This document shows, in pieces, positions 1 to 9,294 of a DNA stretch of 64,000 nt. The notes under the pieces were generated by a model. It did no database searches. It saw only the letters and a list, made by a program, of their open reading frames with translations, and was not told where the DNA came from. Positions within the stretch are counted from its first letter, which is position 1. Each line of letters starts with the position of its first letter. The DNA is from Devosia aurantiaca. GTDB taxonomy: Bacteria > Pseudomonadota > Alphaproteobacteria > Rhizobiales > Devosiaceae. Both the position numbers and the translations under genes were made by a program. The DNA is taken from contig NZ_JAALFG010000002.1 in NCBI RefSeq assembly GCF_011058215.1, positions 1 through 64,000 of the forward strand, given 5' to 3'.

Positions 1-59
1 GCCGTGATTGAGCAATGAAGAAACTGGCGGAATCAGCAGAGTTTTGCGGCAGTCGCGTT

Positions 60-505
60 CAGAGGCGCAGCCTGATCGCGCAGCAGGACGTTCCGGCTTG
101 CACCATCCAGGGCAGCGATCGCTGGTTTCACCTGGGCTGGCGCGATGCTGCAGTCGCAGCCTGACACGCGCCAGCTGATGCGCACGCAGATGCTTAGCCA
201 GACGACGGTCGCCTTCGTGTCCTGGCATCGCCCGAGGTCACCATGCTTCTGGATCGCCGGGACGCAGCGAGCGGACCGCGGGGCTTCCAGCGCGTGGATC
301 GACTTCGCGCAAGATCTTCGGCCCAGCCCAGGCGCTTGCCGGCGCCAAATGCCGGGCGTTTCGGAAAGGGCAGGCCGCATGGGCAGGGTGCCGAAGCCAT
401 CATCCTCGGCATCGACGATGATTCACGCTCATGAAAATGCTCATCAGCCATGGCATCGCGATGTTGTAGACCGGGCCGACCTGTGCGCCTGCTGCAAGAC
501 AGCGG
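60..505. repeat. Noisy inverted copy of about 1750-2330
   Basis: Read on the minus strand, this stretch matches plus-strand 1750-2330, the 3' end of the CoA transferase gene and the start of the lyase gene. The match is strongest at 250-500, where runs such as GGCGCCAAATGCCGGGCGTT and GCCGAAGCCATCATCCTCGG correspond exactly to the reverse complement of 1840-1925. It degrades toward position 1, with many one-base gaps. No open frame of the source genes survives in it. The many small indels look like raw long-read error, so a chimeric or fold-back read at a contig end is more likely than a true inverted duplication. The reverse-frame peptides here are copies, not genes. Confidence 0.75.
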
Positions 506-810
506 TCGCGCTGAAGGGTGGCCAGTCGATGCCGCTCGGTACGCCGCTCGACACTGCTGCGGGCACCGAGATCGTCTACGGCGTGCGCCCGCAGCACATC
601 ACGCTCGGGTCCGAGGGCGTGCCTGCGGAAGTGGTCGTGGTCGAGCCCACCGGCGACGCACAGGAAGTGCTGGCCCGTGTCGGCGGCGAGGACATTTCCA
701 TTGTCGTGCGCGACCACGCGCTGTTGTCGCCGGGTGAACAGATCAACCTCGTGATCGACCCGCAAAAGCTCTTCGTCTTCGACAAGGCAACGGGGCTTCG
801 GCTGCGGTGA
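506..810 (+). CDS. ABC transporter ATP-binding protein, C-terminal fragment (MalK/UgpC type)
   Basis: Only the last roughly 95 codons are present. They form the TOBE_2-type regulatory region found at the end of MalK/UgpC/MsmK-family ATPases, recognisable from YGVRPQHITL, the EPTGDAQEVLARVGG stretch and the ending DKATGLRLR. The Walker and signature motifs lie upstream and are missing, because the sequence before about 505 is the scrambled inverted copy. The 5' boundary given is where the plausible frame begins, not a start codon. The stop at 808-810 overlaps the GTG start of the next gene (GTGA), so the ATPase was probably the last transporter gene of an operon running into caiB and the lyase. 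The substrate cannot be told from this piece. Confidence 0.65.
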
Positions 811-2002
811 GTTTTGCGACGAGGCGCTTTGATCCCACCGCTACCGGACCCCTTGACGGCATTCGCGTGCTTGACCTGTCGCGGCTGATGGCTGGCAATA
901 TGCTGAGCCTCCAGCTGGCTGATTTTGGCGCAGACGTCGTCAAGATCGAGCCTCCCGAGGGCGACCCATTGCGCGACTGGAAGGACGACGGGCACTCTCT
1001 GTTCTGGAAGACCTATGGGCGCAACAAGCGCTCGGTCATGCTCAACCTGCGCCAGCCGTCGGCGATGGAAGCGCTTTGGCAGCTGGTCGATACGGCAGAT
1101 GTCTTCATCGAGAATTTCCGGCCCGGCACGCTGGAGAAGATGGGCCTGGCGCCTGATAAGCTGTTGCAGCGCAACCCCGACCTGATCGTCGTCCGGATTT
1201 CCGGCTTCGGCCAGACTGGCCCGTATTCTCAGCTGCCGGGCTTTGGCACCATTGTCGAAGCAATGAGCGGTTTTGCCGATCGCACGGGCTTCCCGGATCG
1301 CGAGCCGGTGCTGCCACCCCTGGCGCTGGCCGATATGATCGCCGGCATCTATGGGGCGTCGGCGACGATGATGGCGCTTTATGCGCGCCAGACGGGCAGG
1401 GCGCGCGGGCAGGTCATCGACTTGTCCTTGCTGGAGCCGATGTTCTCCGTGCTCGGCCCGGAGGCTGCCATCCATGCCGTGACAGGCAAGATCAAGCAAC
1501 GGTCGGCAGCGCCTCCAACACGGCCTCGCCCCGCAATGTCTACCAGTGCGCCGACGGAAAATATCTGGCACTGTCCGGGTCGACCCCAGCCGTGGCCAGG
1601 CGCATTTTCGAGGTCATCGGCCGTTCGGACATGAACGGCGATCTCCGCTTTGCCACCAATTCCGACCGCGTGAAGAACCGCGGCCTTGTCGACGCGGCGA
1701 TCGGCGCGTGGTTTGCCACCCGCAGCAGCGAAGAGGCTCTGTCGACGATGCGTGCAGCGGGCGCCACGGTCGGCCCGGTCTACAACATCGCCGATGCCAT
1801 GGCTGATGAGCATTTTCATGAGCGTGAAATCATCGTCGATGCCGAGGATGATGGCTTCGGCACCCTGCCCATGCACGACATCGTCCCGCGCCTTTCCGAA
1901 ACGCCCGGCATTTGGCGCCGGCAAGCGCCTGGCCTGGGCGAACACACGGCCGAGATCTTGCGCGAAGCCGGGATCGATCCACGCACTTTGGAAGCCCCAT
2001 GA
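807..2002 (+). CDS. CaiB/BaiF (class III) CoA-transferase, one frameshift
   Basis: Family III CoA-transferase that moves CoA from an acyl-CoA to a carboxylic acid. The N-terminal Rossmann-like part carries LDGIRVLDLSRLMAG, the middle GRNKRSVMLNL and ENFRPGTLEKMGL, and the ADMIAG motif supplies the expected catalytic aspartate (D176 from the GTG start). The frame breaks near 1501, where one G seems lost after the KIKQR codons. The second frame then continues cleanly from NTASPRNVYQCADGKYLALS to the stop. Restored length is about 398 residues, normal for the family. The GTG start overlaps the preceding stop, and the TGA overlaps the ATG of the next gene. Pairing with a CitE-like lyase suggests activation then cleavage of a C4-C6 hydroxy-dicarboxylic acid, which is inferred. 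Confidence 0.85.
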
Positions 2003-2818
2003 TCCGCTCGCTGCTCTACGTCCCGGCGCATTCCGAGCGCTTTCTTGCCAAGGCGCATGAGCGCGGCGCCGATGCGATCATCCTCGACCTCGAGGACGCT
2101 GTTCCGGAAGATGCCAAGGATCAGGCACGAGAGCATTTGCTGGAGACCGTCAAAGCTGTCGGTCGCAACGGGGCAAGCGTCTTCGTGCGCATCAACAGCG
2201 GCGAAAGAGTTGTCGAAGACGCGGCTGCAGCATGCCGCGCCGGGGCCGCAACGCTGTATGTGCCCAAGGTGCGAAGAGCCGAAGACATTGTCGAGCTGAT
2301 CGCTGCCCTGGATAAAGTGGGTGCAGAGACCGGACGGCCGCCGATCACCTTTGTCGCCCTGCTGGAAGATATCGGGGCGGTTCTGGATGCGCGTGTTATC
2401 GTCAAGGCGCCGCGCCTGCTCGGTCTCTCGGTGGGCGGCGAAGACCTGGCTTTGTCGCTCGGCGCCGAACCGACACCCGATGTGCTGCGGCTGCCAAAAC
2501 TGCTGGTTCACTATGCCGCCAAGGAGCAGGGACTGCTCTCCTTCGGGTTGCTCCAATCCACGGCTGATTACTCGGACCAAGCTGGGGTCGGAGCCGCGGC
2601 GCGGAGGCCGCACAGCATGGCTTTGACGGCGCCACCTGCGTCCATCCCAGTCTTGTTCCCATCTCAACGCGGCTTTCAGCCCGAGCGCAGCGCAGCGCGA
2701 CTGGGCCAATCGCGTGCTGCAGCGCGCAGCCGAAAGAGATGGCGCCTTCGAGGTCGATGGCCGCATGGTCGATGCCCCGGTGGTTGCCAGGGCTCGCGCG
2801 ATTCTTGGCAAGAGCTGA
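1999..2818 (+). CDS. HpcH/HpaI aldolase / CitE-like lyase, several frameshifts
   Basis: Member of the citrate lyase beta / malyl-CoA lyase family, which cleaves 3-hydroxyacyl-CoA esters. The N-terminus MIRSLLYVPAHSERFLAKA is typical, followed by DAIILDLEDAVPEDAK (metal-binding acidic motif), the VRINS strand, VPKVRRAEDI and a GGEDLALSLG segment. The frame is continuous to about 2577 and then breaks at several indels through about 2720. The remaining reading (GFDGATCVHPSLVPI, then DWANRVLQRAAERDGAFEVD and APVVARARAILGKS) can be pieced together to a TGA at 2816-2818. Total length, about 270 residues, fits the family. The ATG overlaps the caiB stop (ATGA), implying translational coupling. Indel density here is the highest in the window outside the first 500 bases. 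Confidence 0.8.
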
Positions 2819-2844
2819 AGTGCCCAGAGGCAGCCCCGCCGCGT

Positions 2845-3327
2845 CTAGCCCGTCTTGGACTTCAGGCTCGGCGCGTCGCCTTTGACGGCCTCCATCGAAA
2901 CATGCGTGCTGGTATGGGCGATGTGGGGCAGGCTGCTGATCTTTTCGCCCAGAACCTCTCGATATTCGGCGATATCCTGCGTGCGAACCTTGAGCAGGTA
3001 GTCGAAGCTTGAAGCGATCATATGCGCCTGTTCGATCTCGGGAATGGCCTGCACCGCCTTGTTGAAGGCCGCCAGTGCCGCGTTGCGGGTATCGCTGAGC
3101 TTGACTTCCACGAAGGCGACGTGGGGCCTGCCCAGGCGCTCCGGATCGATAATCGCGCGATATCCGAGAATATAGCCTGCCTGTTCGAGGCGGTTGATCC
3201 GCGCCTGGCAGGGCGTTTTGCTGAGGTTCACGCGACGGCTGAGTTCCGCCACGCTGATGCGGGCGTCGCGCGCCAGCTCAGCCAGGATGTGTTGGTCGAT
3301 CTGGTCTAAAGTGTCGTTATTCTTCAT
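2845..3327 (-). CDS. putR: Lrp/AsnC-family regulator, probable proline-responsive PutR
   Basis: A 160-residue Lrp-type regulator. Residues 1-60 form the winged helix-turn-helix (DQIDQHILAELARDARISVA, then LSRRVNLSKTPCQARINRLE), and the rest is the RAM/AsnC ligand-binding domain (PHVAFVEVKL, then SFDYLLKVRTQDIAEYREVL). I chose the ATG at 3327 (MKNNDTLDQID), because the upstream extension of the frame has no family similarity. It is transcribed away from putA with about 120-135 bp between them. In Agrobacterium, Rhodobacter and relatives, a divergent Lrp-family protein activates putA in response to proline, and the same role is inferred here. The PutA protein lacks its own DNA-binding domain, which supports this. 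Confidence 0.88.
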   Translation of the reverse strand: MKNNDTLDQIDQHILAELARDARISVAELSRRVNLSKTPCQARINRLEQAGYILGYRAIIDPERLGRPHVAFVEVKLSDTRNAALAAFNKAVQAIPEIEQAHMIASSFDYLLKVRTQDIAEYREVLGEKISSLPHIAHTSTHVSMEAVKGDAPSLKSKTG

Positions 3328-3462
3328 GGTGTAGGCGATCGTCCGCAATTGCATGCCGAATATAACGCGAAATGTGACCAGCGGCAGCCTGAAAAGGCGA
3401 AACGCCTGCAAGCGTTCTGGCATTGCTCAGGTGCCTTAGAAGGCATGCCATGGAGCGCTTCC
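3328..3462. promoter_or_regulatory. putR-putA divergent intergenic region
   Basis: This roughly 135 bp gap must hold the promoters of both divergent genes and, by analogy with other PutR systems, the Lrp-type binding sites. It contains short A/T-rich patches (around 3356-3372, GAATATAACGCGAAATGTGA) in otherwise GC-rich sequence, but I cannot define operators or -35/-10 boxes with confidence. The putA start is ambiguous. An ATG at 3445 has a purine run only one base upstream, while a TTG at 3463 has GGAG at 3452-3455 with a seven-base spacer. Confidence 0.4.
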
Positions 3463-6400
3463 TTGTCCGACATTGCTGATGCACGTCTCGCTTTTCGCGC
3501 CAAGAATCTTGCCGATGAGGCCAGTCTGGTCCGCCAGCTCATTTCGGAAACGGGCCTGACAGAGGCGGATCGCGAGGCCATTTCGACCCACGCGGAAACG
3601 CTGGTGGAAACGGTGCGCGCCGGCAATCGCCTCGGGCTGATGGAGTCGTTTCTCGCCGAGTACGGGCTCGCGACCGATGAAGGCGTCGCCCTGATGTCCC
3701 TGGCGGAAGCGCTTCTGCGCGTGCCGGACGCCCAGACTGTCGATGCGCTGATCCACGACAAGGTCGGTGGCCTCAACTGGGAAAGCCATTTTGGTGGCTC
3801 GTCGAGCGCGCTGGTCAATTTCTCGTCCTGGGCGCTGAACCTGACATCGGACGTTTTGGGCGAGCCCGAAGTCGGGCCAAAGAATGCGCTGCATCGCGCG
3901 GTGGCTCGGCTCGGCGAGCCCGTCATCCGGACGGCCGTTGCGCAAGCCATGCGGCTTTTAGGCAGTCAGTTCGTCTTCGGCCGTACCATCCAGGAAGCCC
4001 AGCAATGCCCGCAAGCCCGAAGCGCTGGGCTATCGCTACTCCTACGACATGCTGGGCGAGGCCGCCCGCACCTCGGAGGACGCGGCACGCTATCTCGATG
4101 CCTATGCTTCGGCAATCGCGCGACTGGCGCCGCATTGCACCGCCAAGTCGGTGCGCGACAATCCGGGCATTTCGATCAAGCTTTCTGCACTCCACCCGCG
4201 CTATGAGGTCGCTCAGCGCAAGCGGGTCATGACCGAATTGGTGGCGGTCACGCGCCAGCTCGCGATCGCGGCCAAGAAGGCCAATATGGGCTTCAACATC
4301 GATGCCGAAGAGGCCGATCGCCTCGATCTGTCGCTCGATATCATCGCCGAAGTCCTGACGACGCCGGAACTGGCAGGCTGGGACGGTTTTGGCGTCGTGG
4401 TGCAGGCCTATGGCAAACGCGTCTTGCCGCTGATCGATTGGCTCGAGGCCACCGCCAGCGCTCTTGACCGGCGGATCATGGTGCGGCTGGTTAAGGGCGC
4501 CTACTGGGACGCCGAGATCAAGCGTGCGCAGGTCATGGGGCTGGATGGCTATCCGGTCTTTACCCGCAAGGCGTCGACCGACATCAGCTATCTTGCGGCA
4601 GCGCGTCGCCTCTTTGCCTCGCCGAGCATCTATCCGCAATTTGCCTCGCACAATGCGCATACCGCGGCTGCCGTTCTGCATCTGGCGAAGGAGGCTGGAC
4701 GCACGCCGGAAACATACGAATTCCAGCGCCTCCACGGCATGGGTGAGCGCCTGCACGATGTGCTGCGCACCACGGCCGGAACGCGCACGCGCATCTATGC
4801 GCCGGTGGGGGCGCACAAGGATCTTCTGGCCTATCTCGTGCGGCGGCTGCTCGAAAACGGCGCCAATGGTTCCTTCGTTTATCAGATCTCCGACGAGCAC
4901 ATTCCGGCGTCCGCCGTCGCCGAGGATCCGATCGGCAAGATCCTTGCTCTCGGTGAAGCGATCGCCAATCCGGCCATTCCGGCGCCGCAAGCGATCTTGC
5001 GCGCCTCGGCGAAACTCCGCAGGGCTCGACCTTACCGATCCCATCGCTTTTGGCGAGGTGGATGACGCTCGTCATGCCTTCGAAAAAGCGCAGTGGCAGG
5101 CGCGCCCAATCCTCGCCGGACCGACAGCGATGCGCGGCGCCAAGCCAGTGATTAACCCGGCTGATCGGCGAGATCATGTCGGCAACGTGGCAGAAGCCGC
5201 AGTCGAGGATGTCAGTTTGGCCATCGCCGCAGCGAGGGGTTCGGACTGGTCACGCGTGCCGGTGGGCAAGCGTGCCGACCTGCTGCGCGCCACGGCCGAC
5301 CTCTACGAGGCCAACCGCGCCGAACTGTTTGCCCTGCTGGCGCGAGAGGCTGGAAAGACTTGGGCCGATGCCGTGGCCGAGGTGCGCGAAGCGGTCGACT
5401 TCCTGCGTTATTACGCCGAGCAGGCCGAACAGCAGGCTCCAGCGGCTCCGCTGGGCGTGGTCGTCGCGATCTCGCCGTGGAATTTTCCGCTGGCGATTTT
5501 TACCGGCCAGATCGCTGCCGCTCTGGTCGCCGGCAATGCCGTGCTCGCCAAGCCGGCGCCGCAAACGCCGCTGATTGCCTATCGCGCGGTGCAGATGATG
5601 CACGAAGCAGGCATCGCCGCCGATGCCGTCCAGCTTCTGCCGGGCGGCGGGGAGGTAGGGCAGGCACTGGTTTCAAACCCGGCGGTAAATGGTGTCGTCT
5701 TCACCGGCTCGCTGCCGACCGCGCACAGCATTGATTGCGCGATGGCCGCTAATCTGGCGCCCACCGCACCCTTGATCGCCGAAACCGGCGGTCTCAACGC
5801 GATGATCGTGGATTCGACTGCTCTGCCTGAGCAGGCGGTGCGCGATATTCTGGCCTCGGCTTTCCAGTCCGCTGGCCAGCGCTGTTCGGCGCTGCGCGTT
5901 CTTTATGTGCAGGAAGACGCCGCCGAGCGCACCCTGCACATGCTGAAGGGCGCGATGAACGAGCTGCGGCTTGGCAATCCTTGGAATCTCGCGACCGATA
6001 TCGGTCCGGTGATCGACGCCGCGGCGCGCGCCAAAATCCTCACGCATGTCGAGACCTATGCGCGGGCCGGAAAGCTGATCCATCAGCTGGCGGAGCCGGA
6101 AGAGGGCACGTTTGTGGCGCCCGCGGTGTTGCGCATTGCCGGCATCGAGGAGCTCAGCGAGGAAATCTTTGGACCGGTACTGCATGTCGCGACGTTCAAA
6201 GCGGCCGAGCTCGATGAGGTCGTCACCGCCATCAATGCCAGCGGCTACGGGCTGACCTTCGGGCTTCACACCCGGATCTCGTCGCGCGTGCGGCAGCTCT
6301 CCAGAAGCGTCCGGGCTGGCAATATCTACGTCAACCGCAACCAGATCGGTGCCGTCGTCGGATCGCAGCCCTTTGGTGGCGAGGGGCTGTCCGGCACCGG

Positions 6401-6835
6401 TCCCAAGGCTGGCGGCCCGCATTATCTCCCGCGCTTCACGCAAGGCGCACACGCTGTCGACCCGGCTGCGATGGTGATGCCGGGGCCGACCGGCGAAGCA
6501 ATGTCCTGCATTTCGGGCGCCGTGGTGTCGTGCTGTGCCTCGGTCCTACCGAGCAACACCTAGAGGCGCAGCAGGCGATGGCCGAGCAAGCCGGTTGCCG
6601 GCCGCTTCTGTCGACGCTCGAAAATGGTTTGGTTGAGACGTTCGATGCCGTCGCCTATTTTGGCGACGGGGCAGGGCTCAAGGCCGTTCGATCGGCGCTG
6701 GCCGCTCGTTCCGGCCCGATCGTGCCATTGCTAACCGCGGTAGATCAGGCTGGACTGCTCCTGCTCGAGCGCCATGTCTGCATCGACACGACGGCCGCCG
6801 GGGGCAATGCCAGCCTGATGTCTCAGGCAAGCTGA
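3463..6835 (+). CDS. putA: Bifunctional proline dehydrogenase / P5C dehydrogenase, three frameshifts
   Basis: Oxidises proline to glutamate in two steps, with FAD then NAD+, at the inner face of the membrane. The proline dehydrogenase barrel shows [18 protein letters not shown] and [15 protein letters not shown]. The aldehyde dehydrogenase half shows [26 protein letters not shown] and the catalytic cysteine in [13 protein letters not shown]. The C-terminal tail ends with [13 protein letters not shown], typical of long PutA proteins. No ribbon-helix-helix domain is present, so it is not a self-regulator. The frame shifts near 4000 (extra base in GCCCAG), near 5023, and near 6499 (one A lost in GAAAGC). 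Each piece continues the family sequence exactly, so this is one gene of about 1120 codons. The start is either TTG 3463, with the better ribosome site, or ATG 3445. Confidence 0.93.
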
Positions 6836-6928
6836 GGCTTCACCGTGGCGTGACAGTGTTTGTCGGCCTGTAACTTCGGACGCATAGTGGGCGAACAAGC
6901 CGTTAGCCAATTCAGCGCCGAGGTCATC

Positions 6929-7630
6929 ATGCCCATTCACCGCCGTTCCCTTCTCCTTGGGCTTGCCGCCCTGCCGCTCGTCGCAAGCCTGAGGCCAGTC
7001 ATTGCCCAGGAAGCGCCGGTCGTCATTCCGTCGCCCGCGCAGGACCTGACCGAAACCGGCAGCACGGCAAAGGCCATTCTCGCCGGCGGCTGCTTCTGGG
7101 GCGTTCAGGGCGTGTTCCAGCGCGTCAAGGGCGTGACCAGTGCAGTGTCGGGCTATTCCGGTGGTTCGGCCGAGACGGCTACCTATGAGCAAACCGGTCG
7201 GGGCGACACAGGACACGCCGAGACTGTCGAGATCACCTACGATCCAGGCCAGATCAGCTTCGGCACGCTCTTGCAGATCTATTTCTCGGTCGCTCACAAC
7301 CCGACGCAGCTTAATTACCAGGGTCCCGATCACGGCACGCAGTACCGCTCGACCATTTTCGTGACGAGCCCGGATCAGGAGGCGGTGGCCAAGGCCTATA
7401 TCGCCCAGCTCGACTCGGCTGGGTTGTTCGAAGGGCCGATCGTTACGACGCTGGAACAGTTCAAGGCGTTCTATCCTGCCGAGCAGTATCATCAGGACTT
7501 CCTGACGCTGAACCCGGAATGGCCCTATATCGTCGTCCACGACCTGCCCAAGGTTGCAGCGCTCGAACAAATCTTCCCGGACCACTTCCGCGCCGACCCT
7601 GTGCTTGTCGGCACGCTCCCAGCAGCCTGA
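6929..7630 (+). CDS. msrA: Exported peptide-methionine (S)-S-oxide reductase MsrA
   Basis: Reduces the S-form of methionine sulfoxide in proteins. The 233-residue product starts with a twin-arginine-like signal (HRRSLLLGLAALPLV, then an AQEA cleavage region), so it should act in the periplasm. The catalytic motif GCFWG lies about residue 53, and GHAETVEITYDP and GTQYRSTIF complete the family pattern. I chose ATG 6929 because GAGG sits five bases upstream and the signal peptide begins there. The GCFWG cysteine is the only cysteine in the protein, so there is no resolving cysteine for the usual thioredoxin-linked cycle, and an external thiol or partner would have to regenerate it. It stands alone downstream of putA, with a hairpin after the stop. 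Confidence 0.93.
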   Translation: MPIHRRSLLLGLAALPLVASLRPVIAQEAPVVIPSPAQDLTETGSTAKAILAGGCFWGVQGVFQRVKGVTSAVSGYSGGSAETATYEQTGRGDTGHAETVEITYDPGQISFGTLLQIYFSVAHNPTQLNYQGPDHGTQYRSTIFVTSPDQEAVAKAYIAQLDSAGLFEGPIVTTLEQFKAFYPAEQYHQDFLTLNPEWPYIVVHDLPKVAALEQIFPDHFRADPVLVGTLPAA

Positions 7631-7640
7631 CTCTTACTGT

Positions 7641-7672
7641 GGCCGCGGGCAGTCGCTCGCGGCCTTCTCCTT
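7641..7672 (+). terminator. Hairpin after msrA
   Basis: GGCCGCG at 7641-7647 pairs with CGCGGCC at 7658-7664 around a ten-base loop, followed by the pyrimidine stretch TTCTCCTT. It sits eleven bases after the msrA stop. The T-tract is weak, so termination is plausible rather than sure. Confidence 0.55.
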
Positions 7673-7928
7673 ACCAAAGCACTTAGAATCGACTCGCTAT
7701 TCGTTCGGAAGGACCGAATTCGACCTCGGCACAACCAACAAACCGACGCTTTCTAAGGGCATTTGTTTCAAAATGAGCCAATTGCGGGACATTCCTGCAA
7801 CAGGTGCCTTCAAATGGTCACCGTGCGTTAGCCGAACCGCCCAATTTGGCGTTTGGCTCTCTTGTCAGGCCCAGGAGCTTGAGGCATCTATCGGCTCGAC
7901 TACGGTTAACTCTATTGGGAGTGCAAGC
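7673..7928. other. Leader region before the first omp gene
   Basis: About 255 bases between the msrA hairpin and the first barrel gene, with lower GC than its surroundings. I see no supported gene here. It must hold the promoter of the omp gene. GGGAG at 7917-7921 is a good ribosome site for the ATG at 7929. No similarity to the leader of the second omp copy is evident. Confidence 0.5.
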
Positions 7929-8482
7929 ATGTTTGTACGTTCTTTGGTTCTCGGCGTTTCCGCCGCAGCTCTGATGGTTGGTGGCGCTCAGGCCGCGACC
8001 TCATCATCCCGACCACCCCGCAGCCGATCATCGCATCTGCTTCGGGCTTCGATTGGGAAGGCCTCTACGTTGGTGCCCGCGCTGGCGGTTTCTTCGCTGA
8101 CGACATCGACGCCGCTGGCGTTATCGGTGCCGCTGTTGGCGTGAACTTCATCCCGGCCGACCCGTTCCTGGTTGGTGTTGAAGTGACCGGCGACTACGTT
8201 TGGGGCGACGACATCGTCGACCAGGGTCAGTTCTTCGCTAACCTCCGCGCTGGCGCAGTCGTCACCGACTCCGTTCTCGTTTACGCCCTCGGTGGCGTTG
8301 GCGTTGCCACCGATGGCGACGACAGCGTTGGCCTCTACCAGCTCGGTGGCGGCGTTGAGTTCGCTGTGACCGACGCTGTGTCGGTTCGTGGTGAAGTTGT
8401 TGGTATCGGCTCGTTCGACGACGCTGATGACGACTTCTTCGAAGCCGCCAAGGCAACCGTCGGCGTCTTCTACCACTTCTAA
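7929..8482 (+). CDS. Small outer-membrane beta-barrel protein, copy 1, one frameshift
   Basis: The restored product, about 184 residues, has a signal peptide (MFVRSLVLGVSAAALMVGGA, cleaved after AQA) and about 160 mature residues with alternating short strands. It ends in FYHF, the terminal aromatic residue used for barrel insertion by BamA. The size suggests eight strands in the Omp25/OmpW-like porin family. It is very acidic (WGDDIVDQ, FDDADDDFFEAA). The frame breaks near 7998, where copy 2 has GCTGACCTC and this copy has GCGACCTC, a one-base loss. From about residue 35 it is nearly identical to copy 2, including the 3' untranslated end. This is a recent tandem duplicate or the product of gene conversion, and the break may be a sequencing error. 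Confidence 0.82.
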
Positions 8483-8534
8483 GATTGCAGTGTGGCGGGC
8501 TAGCCTCGCCAATATCTAACTTGCAACCCAATGC

Positions 8535-8566
8535 GGCGGACCGAGCGATCGGTTCGCCGTTTTGGT
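8535..8566 (+). terminator. Terminator after omp copy 1
   Basis: GGCGGACCGA (8535-8544) pairs with TCGGTTCGCC (8549-8558) through one wobble, with a GCGA tetraloop, followed by GTTTTGGTT. An identical hairpin follows copy 2. A smaller stem (TGGCGGG with CTCGCCA, about 8492-8511) lies between the stop codon and this terminator and is also conserved in copy 2. Confidence 0.75.
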
Positions 8567-8690
8567 TATTGTGGCATGTTTGCGACACTTGCCCGAAAGA
8601 TCGGATCGGCAAAGGCCAAACAGGGCATCCGCGCGTTGCGACTCCGGTTCTGATCTGTCAAATTTATCGAACATCTAGCGTGAGGCAAAA

Positions 8691-9242
8691 ATGATCATTC
8701 GCAAGCTTCTTCTCGGCGTTTCGCTCGCCGCCATTGGTTCGGTCGCAGCCTCTGCTGCTGACCTCATCATCCCGACCACTCCGCAGCCGATCATGGAATC
8801 GTACGGCTTTGACTGGGAAGGTCTCTACGTCGGTGCCCGCGCCGGCGGTTTCTTCGCTGACGACATTGACGCCGCTGGCGTTATCGGCGCTGCTGTTGGC
8901 GTGAACTTCATCCCGGCCGACCCGTTCCTGGTTGGTGTTGAAGTCACCGGCGACTACGTCTGGGGCGACGACATCGTCGACCAGGGTCAGTTCTTCGCTA
9001 ACCTCCGCGCTGGCGCAGTCGTCACCGACTCCGTCCTCGTTTACGCCCTCGGTGGCGTTGGCGTTGCCACCGATGGCGACGACAGCGTTGGCCTCTACCA
9101 GCTCGGTGGCGGCGTTGAGTTCGCTGTGACCGACGCTGTGTCGGTTCGTGGTGAAGTTGTTGGCGTTGGCTCGTTCGACGACGCTGATGACGACTTCTTC
9201 GAAGCCGCCAAGGCAACCGTCGGCGTCTTCTACCACTTCTAA
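8691..9242 (+). CDS. Small outer-membrane beta-barrel protein, copy 2 (intact)
   Basis: A 183-residue exported barrel protein. The signal peptide MIIRKLLLGVSLAAIGSVAA is cut before ADLIIPTTPQ. The mature part has GFDWEGLYVGARAGGFF, typical of the first strand in rhizobial Omp25/Omp31-like porins, and ends FEAAKATVGVFYHF. Acidic residues cluster in the turns (GDYVWGDDIVDQ, TDGDDSVG, DDADDDFFEAA). GAGG six bases before the ATG gives a clear ribosome site. Between residues about 40 and 183 it differs from copy 1 by only about one residue (V for I in VVGVGSF), while the signal peptides differ. The role is structural or small-pore, and no substrate can be predicted. Confidence 0.88.
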   Translation: MIIRKLLLGVSLAAIGSVAASAADLIIPTTPQPIMESYGFDWEGLYVGARAGGFFADDIDAAGVIGAAVGVNFIPADPFLVGVEVTGDYVWGDDIVDQGQFFANLRAGAVVTDSVLVYALGGVGVATDGDDSVGLYQLGGGVEFAVTDAVSVRGEVVGVGSFDDADDDFFEAAKATVGVFYHF

Positions 9243-9294
9243 GATTGCAGTGTGGCGGGCTATGCTCGCCACTATCTAACTTGCAACCCAATGC

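Noticed and set aside
145-504. N-terminal part of the open frame leading into the ABC ATPase end
   Set aside because: This part is translated from the noisy inverted copy of downstream sequence and contains no ATPase motifs. Only the part after about 505 is plausible.
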